Shown piece after piece: positions 24,034 through 36,700 of a DNA stretch of 64,000 nt. Under the pieces are notes generated by a model that did not search any database, had not been told where the DNA came from, and saw only the letters and a list, made by a program, of their open reading frames with translations. Numbering within the stretch: the first letter of the stretch is position 1; each line of letters starts with the position of its first letter. The DNA comes from Rotaria macrura (taxonomy: Eukaryota > Rotifera > Eurotatoria > Philodinida > Philodinidae), in assembly GCA_900239685.1 (NCBI GenBank), contig OENT01000017.1:1-64000 (forward strand). The letters are read 5' to 3'. The translations under genes were made by a program, and so were the position numbers.

Positions 24034-27000
24034 CTTGAGTATTGTTTGAGAGTTTTTGCAAACCATTTGTTGGTATATCTCCACCCCGTAAAATTCGTTT
24101 ATAAATTAATTTTTGTTCATTATCTGATGATGATCTATGTAAGAATAGAGTAGAATATTTCTAAAAACCAATTGTTGTATAACGTTGAACTTACTCGTTT
24201 GCATTCGTTCGTAAATTAACGTTCGTCGAAGAAGAAGAAATGCAGGTTGGCGCATCATTATTCTAAATATATACATATATATATATATATACATACACGT
24301 ATACATACATGTCTATAATAATATATGCATTAGGCTACTAATGAATAGATGTATAGATGAAGTTATTTTATTATATGTTTGATAGATTGTCAAGTGTTCT
24401 ATTACAATAATGTTCGAAACGTGAATTCATCACTGATAATTACTAACATTAACGTATTGAAGGATACACTTAAAATTGATGATGTATTGAAAGAATGTGT
24501 CTGTCAAGGAAATTTCATGGTTGAATGATGTAAGACAAGAAGCATAGTTATATGAAAGATTTCACGGAGAGTTTATTAGATAGAGAAATTTTTTTCTTCG
24601 AGAATAGATGTCGAAATAAATCGAAGAGAATTTATACTGATAAATATTGAATTCAGCAAAGCAAATTAGATACAAAATGTAAAGTTGTAAACAATATCGC
24701 TATAAATTTTTCTTGATGAAATAAAATTGTTGATTATTTGTTTTCGTTCAATAGAAATCTACATTAAGAAGAAGAAAAAAATTTGAATAACGATACATAT
24801 ATATATATATATATGAAAGCTGTTCCATGCCATGTTATCCACATGAAGTTTCTTAGAACACGAACTCATTAGTTTTCAGGTTTCACACAATTATTTAAAC
24901 AATGGCATTTTTACGAGCACAAAATGGCAGATCGAAACCTTTTCAATGGCCTTGCCTTAACAGCATTATAGAAAACCATAAAAATGCATCTTGTTGATTG
25001 ACTTTGCTTTTCTTTTGATTATATAATTCTTTTAATAGAAGGTCATAGCAAATGTGACGAACCATGGTACTGTGATCTTTCAAGTGTTATTGTTTAACAA
25101 GTCTTCTGATACCTGAAAAATATTGTATCCAATTCTTTTTGCAAATCTCTCTATCCGAGTTAACACTGTACACTTTAATGAAAGAATGTGTATGCGATAA
25201 AATGAAAATAAAAATTTTCCTTGCCAATGAACATTACTATGTATAATTGTGACAGACATTTGAAATCGTACAAGAGTACAGAGAATACTGTTAAATGAAC
25301 GTTCTTTACATTTCATATTTCGAACCGACGTCATTATATTGGAGTATGACTATGGAATTTTCAAACACTTACGCTCACTGAAGTTTTTCGAAGTAACATC
25401 TTTTAAAATTACTACTCGCCGATAACAGGCACATGTGTTCCTACTGATCTTAAACTGAAGGATTCTTTTAAGAACATAACCCGATCAACGTCATCAGTGC
25501 CGAGTCAAATAATTCAAAAAACTGGCAGCTGTTTATTGTATAAGAAAAGAAGATATAAGAAGTGTACGATTTATATATGAATCGTTTCTCTTTTTATCAA
25601 GTTGATATTCAATGTTTCCTTCGTTACTCTCATAAAACGCTAGTTTAAATATTTACATAAGGTTCAGATAGATAGTGTGCTGAGCAAGAATTCATTTTTT
25701 CTTGTATCAAAATTTCTATGATTGATAATCTCGATTCTATTACAAATTAGAATACTCCATGACAGAACATGATATGTTTTTATACTTTCCTATGAATTTA
25801 GTTGAATATATTCATCATACTTATATCAGAGGAATATAATTTACTTTTATACCTGACATGCACTAACTACAAAACACATTGTCGTTCGGTAATTAATCAG
25901 TGAAGAATGAAATAACAAGAGAAATAATGTTTGATTTTAAATTCTTCTTCTTCCTTTCGTCGGATTCTTCGATTCATATAAACATGAGCAACTAACTATC
26001 GAAATAATGAACTATTGGTTTTCAATCGAGGCAACATTTCATATGATCCGTAGCTACTAATTAATGAAACATTTGATGATACTTTGGTTTTTACGAACAA
26101 CTCCTCTATTCGAAATATTGAACTTTAATTGGATTATTTGATGAAAAAAAAATCGGTTTTCTTTTACATGATATTAAAAATTACTACAAAACTTTGTATG
26201 AGCAGAACTGTCAGTTAGAATAATTGTTCGAACAAGAACAAACTTTTCTAGTATTCTCTATCTTCAGATTAAAACACATGAAAATACACTAAACTCTCAG
26301 CTGTAACACTTGAGAAAATTTTCAATATCTGAGAACAAGAAATAGATCGAAAAAAAAAACAAAATGTTGCAAAACAATCAATCACAACCAAGATTTTGTT
26401 CACGCCAAGTTTATGGCTGCAAAATACCAATAATTTTTACGTGATTTGATGACAAGATAACTTATTGCCGAAAAATTCACTAGAATTTTATTATTTCAAC
26501 AACGAAAGTCCCATGGAAAAAACTATTCTACACTTCATCAATTCAATCGAAAATAATGTAACGAAAAATGCATACTCTCAATAAGGGGTGCACCGATCCC
26601 AAGTGTAGCCAATTCCAGTCAATTCCAAAGTCAATTCTTGTCAATCCTAGTCAATTCCAATTGCAATTCCGGTCAAGACTAATCAATCCCAAGAATTGGG
26701 ATCGAGCAGAAATGGAATTGGGCATCACTAACTCTCGATAGTATGAGTCCTGCAACCTCCATCTCTCAAAAGAAAAACCAGGAGATTATTCTCAAGCAGG
26801 AAAACGCTTACGTTTATCCTATTTCATAGACTGTCTCTATGATAGAAGATTAATATTAGTTGGAGTCATGAAAAGATAAATGAAAAGAAAACAAATTTAT
26901 GTTCTAATTTATCACTGAGTTAATCTAATCCAATAAAATGATTGATTATCTTGTACCAACTCTTCTACTTAGTTACATATGTCTCGCTATGGATCAAGAT

Positions 27001-30000
27001 GACGAACAAGGGAGTACCAAAGGGGAAGGCACAGTGCCCCCTGCTTTTGAAGTTCACCTCTAAAGGCAGGAAAATATAACCTATATTATTCGTATTGTAA
27101 CCCGCTGCATTGAGAGCCAAGTTACGCTACTGATGACGGAAAAACACATCTTTACAAAGAATGAACCGAAGGACAATATGGACTACATTTTCCGACACGA
27201 AGAAATTTTCCATCAAAAACGAGACTAAAAATTGAAGATCATTCTGATTGAAAAACTTCTACATGAATATTAAATTTATCTACGTACAGTTCTTTGCTTC
27301 GATCGAGATTCTAAATTTAGAACAGTGATTTAAAGTATGACACAATTCTTTTACTGAAATGTTTATTATTTCGTGGAGAAAAGTAGTGTTACAGCTGTCA
27401 AAATATTTCTTCAAGTAATATTGACAAAGATTATTTGCGACAAGCGATATCATTAAACTCTGCATATGGACATTTTCATCAATCGTGCAAATAATCGAAA
27501 CAGTTTTGTAAAAAACAATAAAAAAACAATTTAAAAAAAAATAAATATTATCACTCATCATAGATCGAACCTATCTCTATCTTTATTACACGTTTTCAAG
27601 ATGAATCGACGGCTTTCAAAGATGAAATGTGATCGTAGTGTACTTTTAATTGTATACTATCGTATTACAGAGGAAAGCTAATAAAAAGGATCCATAAGAT
27701 GCGACAACCCAGGCAGACAAACATTGGGAAAAACGCGTTTAAACGCACAATCGGGAACGCCGATTGTGAGTGACTAACGCTCATTAAAAAAACGCAAGAA
27801 ACGCGTTTTTTACGCAGAATTTTCACTTTCGGAGCGTGAAAACGAATAAAAACTCTAATTCTGATGGTTTAAACGCATTGGCTTTCAAGTCATCGAATAA
27901 TTGTGCGTTTTAACGCTAAGGACTAGAGTTTTTCTCCGTTTTCACGCTCCGAAAGTGAAAAGTCTGCGTAAAAAACGCGTTTCTTGCGTTTTTTTTAATA
28001 AGCGTTAGTGACTCACAATCGGCGTTCCCGATTGTGCGTTAGAACGCGTTTTTCCCCATGTTTGTCTGCTTGGGAAGCGAAATTCGAATATTTTCTTTGC
28101 AAATATGCTAAATATTATAGAATAGTTCAATGATAGAGCTTGCTTACTAATTTAAATAGTTCCATGGGCGATGATACAACCGGTGATGAATAATAATCTT
28201 CAAAACATGTCAGCTTGTCTGCATGACCATTAACTTGCTTTGGTGTTGTGACATGATCTCTGAAAATATTTTTTAAATTCATAATAGCAATTGTTTATGT
28301 TATCATTCAATAATTGTTTTACTTTTTATTTGAGTTTAATATTCGTTCAATTGTCGCAGACGTTTTTTCTAAAGAACAGAAAACAATATGTTTGATCTTG
28401 TTTATTCACTTTGCGATTTATTCTTACGATTATGATTATCATTTGTTTGTGAGGCTTTTTTACGTATATAATCTTCCATGTGATCGATATCACCGTTGAA
28501 TTCGTCAGGAAATATATAGGTTGGCGTATAAGGATTGTGTGGTTGCTCTACAAAAAAAAATAATAATAGCAATTTATCGAAACAAAATATATATCTTGTG
28601 TTCTGAGAATAATTATACTAGTAGACTTTCATCTTATCGAATAACTGAACATCAAACAAGAATAGAACAATGATAGACAACAGCATAAGTTAATTAATAT
28701 AAACACTATAAGTATCATACTTTTCTATATCAATAACGACATATGTTTATTGAACATGAAACTATGAGTAAGTCAAAAAGATAAAAAGAAACAATTACCA
28801 ATTATATATCATGTAGATTTATCTAGATAATCATGTCGAATTACTAACAGAAGAAAGAAATCATGGAAATAATCTTCTGACAGTTCATTATAATATTTTT
28901 TCTATGATCCTAATAACACAATCCAATGATTCTTTTATCGTAAATACATACAAAAGAAATTTTTTTCTTTTTTCGTATTTGTCTTAATAGCATGGGAACT
29001 GTTATCGTTATGTATTGAATGTCTATTGCATCTACTTGAAATCCATTAGGTATACTAATGAATGCATGACACACATACAATTCTATCATGAATAAACACG
29101 TCAACCTACTTGATTAGAGAATGTAATCGAACAATGTGCTCTTCGACGTTTCGTTTTAATGCACAAACACAAAGAATTATAATAGAAAACAGAAAAAAAT
29201 AACATTCTGACATATGTTTATGAAAGATCTACTCAATTGAAACGAAAGAAATTTCAGCATCAATGATTATCTTTTATGTAGAAAAACACTTAAGAGAAAT
29301 AATGCGATGTTCGTTTTTTTTGTTCTTTTCTCTACAGTACAACAATAGTTGAAATTGTCTTTCTATTTATGGCCGTAAGCAAATTAATCAAAAAGAAAAA
29401 CATTATCTGTTTTTTATTTACCTTGCTTCATTTCCAATGGTTTATGTAGATGGTCGTACATTTGTCTGTACCATTGTGATTGAGTCTTATCCAAATCATT
29501 AGCTGTTGACTAAAAGAGAATATAATAGATTTAAATCAATATGCATGACACCTCATTATACAGTTGTCTCCTATGTTCAATTCTTTATACATTCTACTTG
29601 TCGTTTATAGTTTGTTTCTAATATTAAAAAAATACACTAGATTCTTTTGTACGACGCGCACATACACACACACACACACACATATTTTGAATGTGACACT
29701 ACGTATAGTTATATTTATGTTGACAATTTCATACCTTTTTTATATTTAATACTATTTGACTGGACATATGTTCTTGTCTATCTATCTTTCGCGAATCATT
29801 ATGTAAGAACTATCGTTTCTAGAGAGTGATAAAAAACAGGATGGTAATAGTAATACAAACAAGCAACAAATTATAATGAAAGAACAGAAGTGAAAGTGAT
29901 GATGATGATGTTGTTATGATTACCACAGGATAGTATCTATGTGTGTATAATAAAACAAAAAAGAAAAGAATCAACTAACATCTCATGTACATATAGTAAT

Positions 30001-32534
30001 CTACGTCATGATTGACGTGTGTGTATTTTGTTGAACAACGAATCAAACAGATATTAATAGTAAATATGATTTATCGATTTAGATCAACTATCAAGTTTCA
30101 AAGGAAATGTTGAAGTACTGTTCAAGATGTCGAAATAAAACATGTGATGTGTACTGTATTGTACGTCTGTCCTAGAATATATACATGTGTTACTATGGTG
30201 TTTTTCTTTTCGTCGGTTTATGATGTCCTCCTTTTTATTTATCGACTTCTCTATGAATGAACGAGATGAGTAAATACATTTAATGATAAGAAAACACCTG
30301 ATATGATGATGAATGAACTGAAAATGAACTCAACAGGTGGTCGCACTGGTTGTAGTTCTCAAGGATGAACATAGAAGAAAGAAAAACTAAAAGGATAAAA
30401 AGGATTTTTTTCTGACACTTGTCTCAGCATGACATAGTTAAGTAAACAGATATACAGCTCGAGAAGAACGATACAAATCGGTAATAGACATTAATTAAAA
30501 CAAAAACAAAATAAATGAAATTGATCTTGGATTTTTATTTCTTCGTATATTTTTATAGGTACCTGCTGACAACGGCAGATGATTTCATGACGTATTATTG
30601 TTTTCATATTCTTCATCGAACAGAACAGCAAGCATGCATTGAACTCAATGTTTATTACATGAGCATATTTATTGAATGTACGATCGATCTAATTGGGTGA
30701 TAATGATCATGAAAATGTCAATACTCTGCATGCAGTAATCAAGGTTTGATCTGATGATAGTTGTTCGTTGGCAAAAGCATAATCTACCGTTTGTTCTTTC
30801 TATTTATAAGACGCATACGATAATGTCGATAAAAAAATGTTAGTGGACCACTACCCCATCCCTGGTGGAGAATAGAAGAAAGCAAGAGAGACGATGGGCA
30901 TAGAGCGGTCGCACAGAAGGTGTTGATATTATTGTTTTGAGTCTATAGATAGACCCGTTTGCCTTGCCGCTCTTAGTGATGGTAAATATGCAACCGGTAA
31001 AAAAAAAGAAATGGCACAGAAAAAGGAGCCTTTATAGACAAGAAAACAGCTTAATGGCAAATGTTATGCTTGTTTGTCCAATCATACTAGTAATATAAAC
31101 TAAAGAACAAGGTAATACCTACACAACACGATAAAGAAAACAATTCTTAATCATATTAGAATCACTATGTTTTTTTCATTCGTTTCCATTTTTGAATTTA
31201 ATTATATACGCTAAGTAAGTCATTTAGTAAAGTTCTTTTAATCCAATAGTCACCATGGAATACTCTGTAGACTATTAATAGTAGTTCCAAGATCATGTTG
31301 CATCGATATCAACAGAAGAATATTGATTTTCGATAATTAACAATACGTCAATCATTCATGTATACATATGTATATATACCGGTATGAAGAATAATCGAAA
31401 AGACAATATCTCATCGTATATCCATCGCTTGATCATGTCAATCATCGAAACTACTAGAAGTAACGAAATGGTATGCTATCATAGCTATACCTAATTTATC
31501 ATGCAATATTCAATCTGTATTAGATAGAACTGAATGAACAGTCCATTAAGTTAATGAAGTAACTAATATAGAATATCTATTTATTTTCATTTGTTACTTA
31601 CGGTTTGACTGCTGATTTCAGTTTCAATGTTTGGTGCTGTATTTTGTACACGTATTGAATTATTAGTATTGTGTTTTATATCAATTCTTTGTGATGTTAA
31701 TGAACGTGTTTTAGCAGGCAAAGATGATGTTGTCGAACAATCAACATTTAACCAAGGATTTATATCTTGAATGAGAAGGAAATAGATGTGCTATAATTGA
31801 TATTTTATAGATTAAATACCTTTATGAATAGGAACTTTGAATTCAACACGGTGAATAGAATTTTTTTCAGCTAATCGCACATCATCAGATGACCGTGTGT
31901 GACGATTGGTATTTAAATCGGTATGATTATGATCTGTCCGACTGTCATCAACTTTAAAACGAACACGACGTGTTGCTGATGTTACTGTTGATAAAGTGGT
32001 AGGTGGCATTATGAAAGTCGTTGTTGAAGTTGAAAAATGTTTTGGTTGTGTCATTGTTAAATTTGTATGGGATGATGACGAATCGGTACGTGACTATTTT
32101 TTAAAATACAGTGAATAAATTATTTTTCAATATGTTATGCACCGAAGCTACTAGTTGCAGCAGTCAATATTTCATTATTGAAAAAATTGTTTTTCTTTTC
32201 TTTTTCTTTGTCATATCAGAATTTTGAATATAAAAAAAAGAACCCAATAAGTTTTGTTTACACGCATATGAAAGATGGAAAAGACGTCTTAAGGTCAAAG
32301 AAAAAGTAAAAACTAGCTCCTCAGCATTTATGACAAGCAAAGAGAAATTATAAGAATCGTAAAGAAGCAAAAAATGAAATTTACCTCGTCAAGATGTAAA
32401 GGAATACAGATAAAATTGAATTTATCTAATGTCGCATTGTCTAATGTATGATGACGACGGCGATGACTACGATTATGGCGTTGATGTTCACATTGAAGGA
32501 GACGTGTGCGGCTCTGTCGGGTTTCGGTAATCAT
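24034..32534 (-). CDS. SORBS: SORBS/CAP adaptor, 5' part with SoHo-type domain
   Basis: Exons in transcript order, all GT..AG and phase-consistent: 32534-32385 (ATG start), 32093-31820, 31765-31602, 29509-29422, 28547-28428, 28257-28148, 24262-24195, 24134-24034. The exon at 29.4 kb encodes SQWYRQMYDHLHKPLE, and the next HNPYTPTYIFPDEFNGD. These resemble the sorbin-homology signature of vertebrate SORBS proteins (WYKxMFKQIH, then a YNPPY-like segment). Exon 2 holds a TRRVRFKVDD motif and HRVEFKVP. The last exon reads YKRILRGGDIPTNGLQK and ends in phase 1, so more exons follow. Continuation into the SH3 exons at 17.5 kb is expected from the family and the shared strand, giving a gene of nearly 18 kb. 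The N-terminal exon (His/Arg-rich) is least certain. Acceptor choice at 28257 is by phase (a CAG-AG doublet). Confidence 0.75.
26584..26732. mobile_element. hAT-like MITE with 8-bp target duplication
   Basis: A 149-bp segment flanked by TCTCAATA (26576-26583) and TCTCGATA (26733-26740), 7 of 8 bases identical. The 5' end AGGGGTGCACCGATCCC and the inverted 3' end TTAGTGATGCCCAATTCC are loosely complementary. Eight-bp duplications and G/TGC-CC-type ends are typical of hAT elements. The interior is made of degenerate units like AGTCAATTCC repeated about eight times, plus an inverted GATCCCA/TGGGATC pair. No coding capacity. Confidence 0.55.
27708..28074. mobile_element. palindromic 367-bp MITE with about 140-bp terminal inverted repeats
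   Basis: The ends begin CCCAGGCAGACAAACAT and, on the other strand, CCCAAGCAGACAAACAT. The arms then match almost base for base for about 140 bp through ACGCACAATCGGGAAC, CGCAAGAAACGCG and TTTCACTTTCGGAGCG. The central 80 or so bases are unique. It is richer in CpG and GC than its surroundings. High arm identity suggests recent activity or a structural RNA constraint. No ORF and no clean target-site duplication; the ends are not flanked by TTAA, which argues against piggyBac. Confidence 0.85.
29510..31601 (-). other. 2.1-kb SORBS intron
   Basis: Lies between the exon ending EISSQT and the SoHo exon. It contains a CA microsatellite (about 29663-29683) and otherwise unremarkable AT-rich sequence. 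No supported gene. Confidence 0.6.
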
Positions 32535-33109
32535 TATAATATTAATTGAGAGAGAAAGAAAATGTTAGTGCTACAAAAAAAGAAGAGACAAAAAAATCAC
32601 TTTATTAAAATCTATTTGTTTAAATAAATTGAAAGAAAATAATAAGAAAAAAGACGTAGCATGACGACACAATTTGACTCCTATCTGATTATAAAATATA
32701 ATTTGTGCAAGGTTTTTATGATAAACGTGTTACAATCATAGAATTGTGACTTACCGTGACGAATGAGTTCCTCATGTGTATGTTTGTACATATATATTAG
32801 TTGTTTGCCTTGATTGTAGTTCACCGATCTTCTCTCTTCTTGTCGTGTTAGTTGTTTGTTATTTTCCAACCAAGACTCATAACAATTATATAATGCCAGT
32901 TAGTTTCATGACATCCGAATGGACTGAGCTGGAAATCTCTTGTGCGACAAACGATGCTACTCGAGGTTGCCGCCAACGATTCTATCAGTCGACCAGATGA
33001 TGAAAGATCTTTATATGCATAGATGCTATCGCGTTCTATTATGACAATTCTCTCTGATTCAGTTTGCCGAGGCAAGAGAACGATAGCATCAGTCTACTTA
33101 CAAATTCTC

Positions 33110-33147
<38 letters not shown>

Positions 33148-33756
33148 AACATGAAACAGTACACTAAGACGCCACCGATGTTGATGAGGATGATGAGGAT
33201 GATGAGGCATAGACGGAGACATAGTAGGAGGTTGGTTTGCTCAGTCTTAGGTTGGATGTTATGTACAAATCGATATTATTCTTCTATTCTTGATGAAAGG
33301 CAAATAGGAAAAGGCGAAGACGGAGAAGAAGAAGAGCAAGAAGGACGTGATGTCGATGAAGTCGAAGGATATGTTGTCAAATAATCATTTTTCTCTATAT
33401 TTCTTTGACCAAGAACGTTAGAGGATATCTCTCGAATAGTAGAAATGCCCTTCGATATTAATAGCAACATGTCCCATATTCTTTTATTTCTTGTCGTCTT
33501 TTGTTTAATCTATATCATAGCATCGTTTTCTGATTGTTGATCATGACCTTTAAGATTGATGACAACGTCAGTCAAATACATGCAATCAATGCTTGATTTC
33601 ACCACGTATGAAATCAAAGAATAATTGGATTTTATTTGTGGAAGATCAAAAAAAATTGAGAAATTTAAAATACAATTAAAATACAAGAGCGAACAAGACA
33701 AGAAGTTATTTCGTAGGGTTTTGTGCCAACATGTGAAAGAAAAGAAAAGAAATTAA
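32535..33756. other. intergenic stretch between SORBS 5' end and GRIN1 3' end
   Basis: Contains a (TA)n run at about 33116-33143 and GA-rich stretches that generate spurious frames on both strands (33064-33470). It should carry the SORBS promoter and 5' UTR, but no element is recognisable. Confidence 0.5.
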
Positions 33757-36700
33757 TTATTCAATTCCGTTTGATGAAAATCGATGGAAAGAATTTGAAT
33801 TATCAACTTTTTGGTCGTACATATCGGTATCGAATAAAGCCGAAGACTGATTCTTACGTCTCTAAGAAAACAGAAGAAACAAATAGATGAATTAAGCAAT
33901 AATAAAAATCGTAAACATTCATGCATGATTCTTACTTCTACGCGTTTTCTCCAATAAATAATAGCCGTTCGAGATACTTCATGATCTTTCTCTATTCGTT
34001 CTCGTTTTCTTTTAAATATAATTTCAATTGTAAGAACAAAACAACCGACTAATATTCCACCGGCAACCAATAGAAAGACACCTGTGCAAATATATTTCGT
34101 ATCAATGGATTTCGATAAAATTGAAATGTCATACCTACCAAGCATGTTATGAAATTCAAGTGTAGCTGGTGATGATGAACGATCCGAACATGTTTTATCA
34201 CTGAAATTTCAAATGGGATATGAAAATCAGTATGTAAGAAACAGAATAAATATGTAGTTTACTTTTTTGCATAAATCCACGTGTTATCAAGTTCTTCCAT
34301 AAAGCCTCGTTCATGCAATGATATTATCGTATGAGATAATGGATTAAGCCATGCATCTTTTTTTCTTAATGCAAGACCATAACTTGACCGTCCAAAGGAT
34401 TCACCTGCTGTAACTAAATCACAATCTTGTGCTGCTTCGTATTCAAGTCTGACAGAATCCCAAATGAATGCCTTTAAATCTCTAAATGAACAAAGAAACA
34501 AATATTCGAGCCATTTAGTTCAACAACAACAACAACAACAACCACGATAAAAAAAGCATATTTGATTTCTGGCTCTTTTTCTCTTGCAAAAGATTAATGA
34601 AAAATACATAGACGGACAAGTTGAATGTGAACATCATTTACATTTTGGCAGTATGCACACTCAATAAAATACGGAATCTCTATGAAAATCAACTAGAAAA
34701 CATTGTGTACCCATACTCTTTCTATCTAGATGTGTAATCATTTGATAGGTATACTTTTCCAAGTAGTCTATAAACGATACTCTCTATACTTACAAACAAT
34801 TTTAAGATTATTTGTGTGTATGAGTATAATGTATGGGTGTTATTACTTTGCTATATCATATTAAAGACAGGTATCCATTCAAATTTTCACTCTGGAATAA
34901 ATATCTTGTCAGTTAGAACACAAAGAAAACATTCTTAACTCTTGCAAGCTTGTAAACTATTGAAAAATCAAGTAGAAGATATTGAATATTTTTTGACATA
35001 GTACGAAAACATTAAAAGACTAAATTCTTAGATTTCACTCCTCCATGACATCTTTTAAATGATTTCATCATATAGAGCAAGAAAAGCATGTTGAACAGAA
35101 TCCTATCACCTCCAACTTCTACTCCATCAATAATAATCATAGTCAGAAAAGTTCAACAGGCTTTCACTTGTTTTTGTTTTCAAAGCTCTATATCAATGTT
35201 TTTGTATACTTCGAGATTTTGTTTAGAATTTCTTGAGCTCGGTAATGATAGATCATGAAAAGATGGAGCAGTAACAATTTCAGTTTTGAAGTGGTTCTAT
35301 GGTTTTCTTTCCGCTCGAAAGCATCATAGCCTGCTCAACAACTTTTGTCTCTCCTAAATAAATCTGATGACAGCATATGCTGCAAAATGCTAATGCTTTC
35401 CATATATATTGCTAAAGACAATTCATTCTAATGACTTACCCATTTCGTAAATCTGATATTGCTTCTTCGGCAGAAACGTAATTTTTTGATTCCATAATTC
35501 GATACATAGTCGACAGTTCTCAAAGAAAATAAAATAAATCGTTCTTTTTCTTTCTTTCGATCTAACCTACCAATTTGCCGTTTGAAATACATATCAACTG
35601 ATGAGCCTTTCACTGTAGCATATGCAAAACCGTCTTGAGGATTTCTTAACTTAAATGAAAATGGAAAACAAATATAATAGAATACATCACACATTGAAAA
35701 TCGAATAACGTTTACTCGAGCATCATTGATTCCTGATAAACTTGCTTCAGGTCGATCGAGTACAAGAAACGCAGCTAAATTAGCTGTATAAGAAGCGACC
35801 ATAATCATAGCAAAACCTGCCCAAACCATGCCAAGAACACGAGCCGAAAAACTTTTCGGTGTTCCTAATAAAGAAAACCAAACTAGAACATGGCTCAGTA
35901 TACGATGTTGTTTACCTTCTCCAATTCCTGAATTTAGTAGGACTCCCCATGTAAACCAAAGTGCACGTGATAAACTAAGCCGTTCTTCTTTAGTATTCTT
36001 TTCCAAAGCCAGATTGCTCTCATTTTGTTCATTTCGTCCTTGTACTAAATGATATCGTCCAAATGGTGATAAACGATCAAGTAAATACAGAACAACAGCA
36101 ACTATATGTACAGATAATAGGACCATTATCCATAATGCTCCTTTAAATGGCTGTAAAAATGAGGCTAAATGTGATTTATTTTTATCCTAAATAGTCATAT
36201 AAATGAAAAGACATTAATTAAAAGGGTCGATTATTGTTAGTTGATATTTTTATTTTACCTTTCGTACAAGAATTGTTATACCTTGATATTTAAATGGTGT
36301 TGTAAAATCAATATCTTCTACGCGTTCAGGATTCATAGTTAATGGCGCAATAATCATATCAGCTTGATAATTTAATAATTCACCGATCATACCATCCCAT
36401 CGCTTTTGATAACCATCTCTTTCCTATAAAAAGAAATCTTAATGAATTATATTGCTCTAATTTTTGATGAAGATTTTAATTTTTCGCTATTCAATACAAA
36501 TATTATAAATTTGTCTACGTGTATATGTTCTACTGATATTTTCTTTAATGTAATAAAAAGAAAACTACTGACTTGTACGGATATGAAAAAAATCTTTTTG
36601 GAATTTTTCATTTACCTTTTCAAATGATCCGTATTTACCATCAGTCACAAGATGTAATGTATAGAAAAAAGTAAGCTTCTTTGATAGTTCCTGTAATAAA

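Larger units (their letters stand above)
24263..28147 (-). other. 3.9-kb SORBS intron carrying two MITE-like elements
   Basis: Bounded by donor GTAAGC after the exon ending ELFKL and acceptor TATATTTAG before NNDAPT. It holds the elements at 26584-26732 and 27708-28074 and a less AT-rich segment near 27000-27070. Short frames here show no family. Confidence 0.7.

Noticed and set aside
27708-28074. piggyBac-type element because of the CCC...GGG ends
   Set aside because: The insertion is not flanked by TTAA.
33064-33470. Arg/Met-rich and Glu-rich frames on both strands
   Set aside because: They come from GATGAGG-type and GAAGA-type simple sequence with no splice or family evidence.
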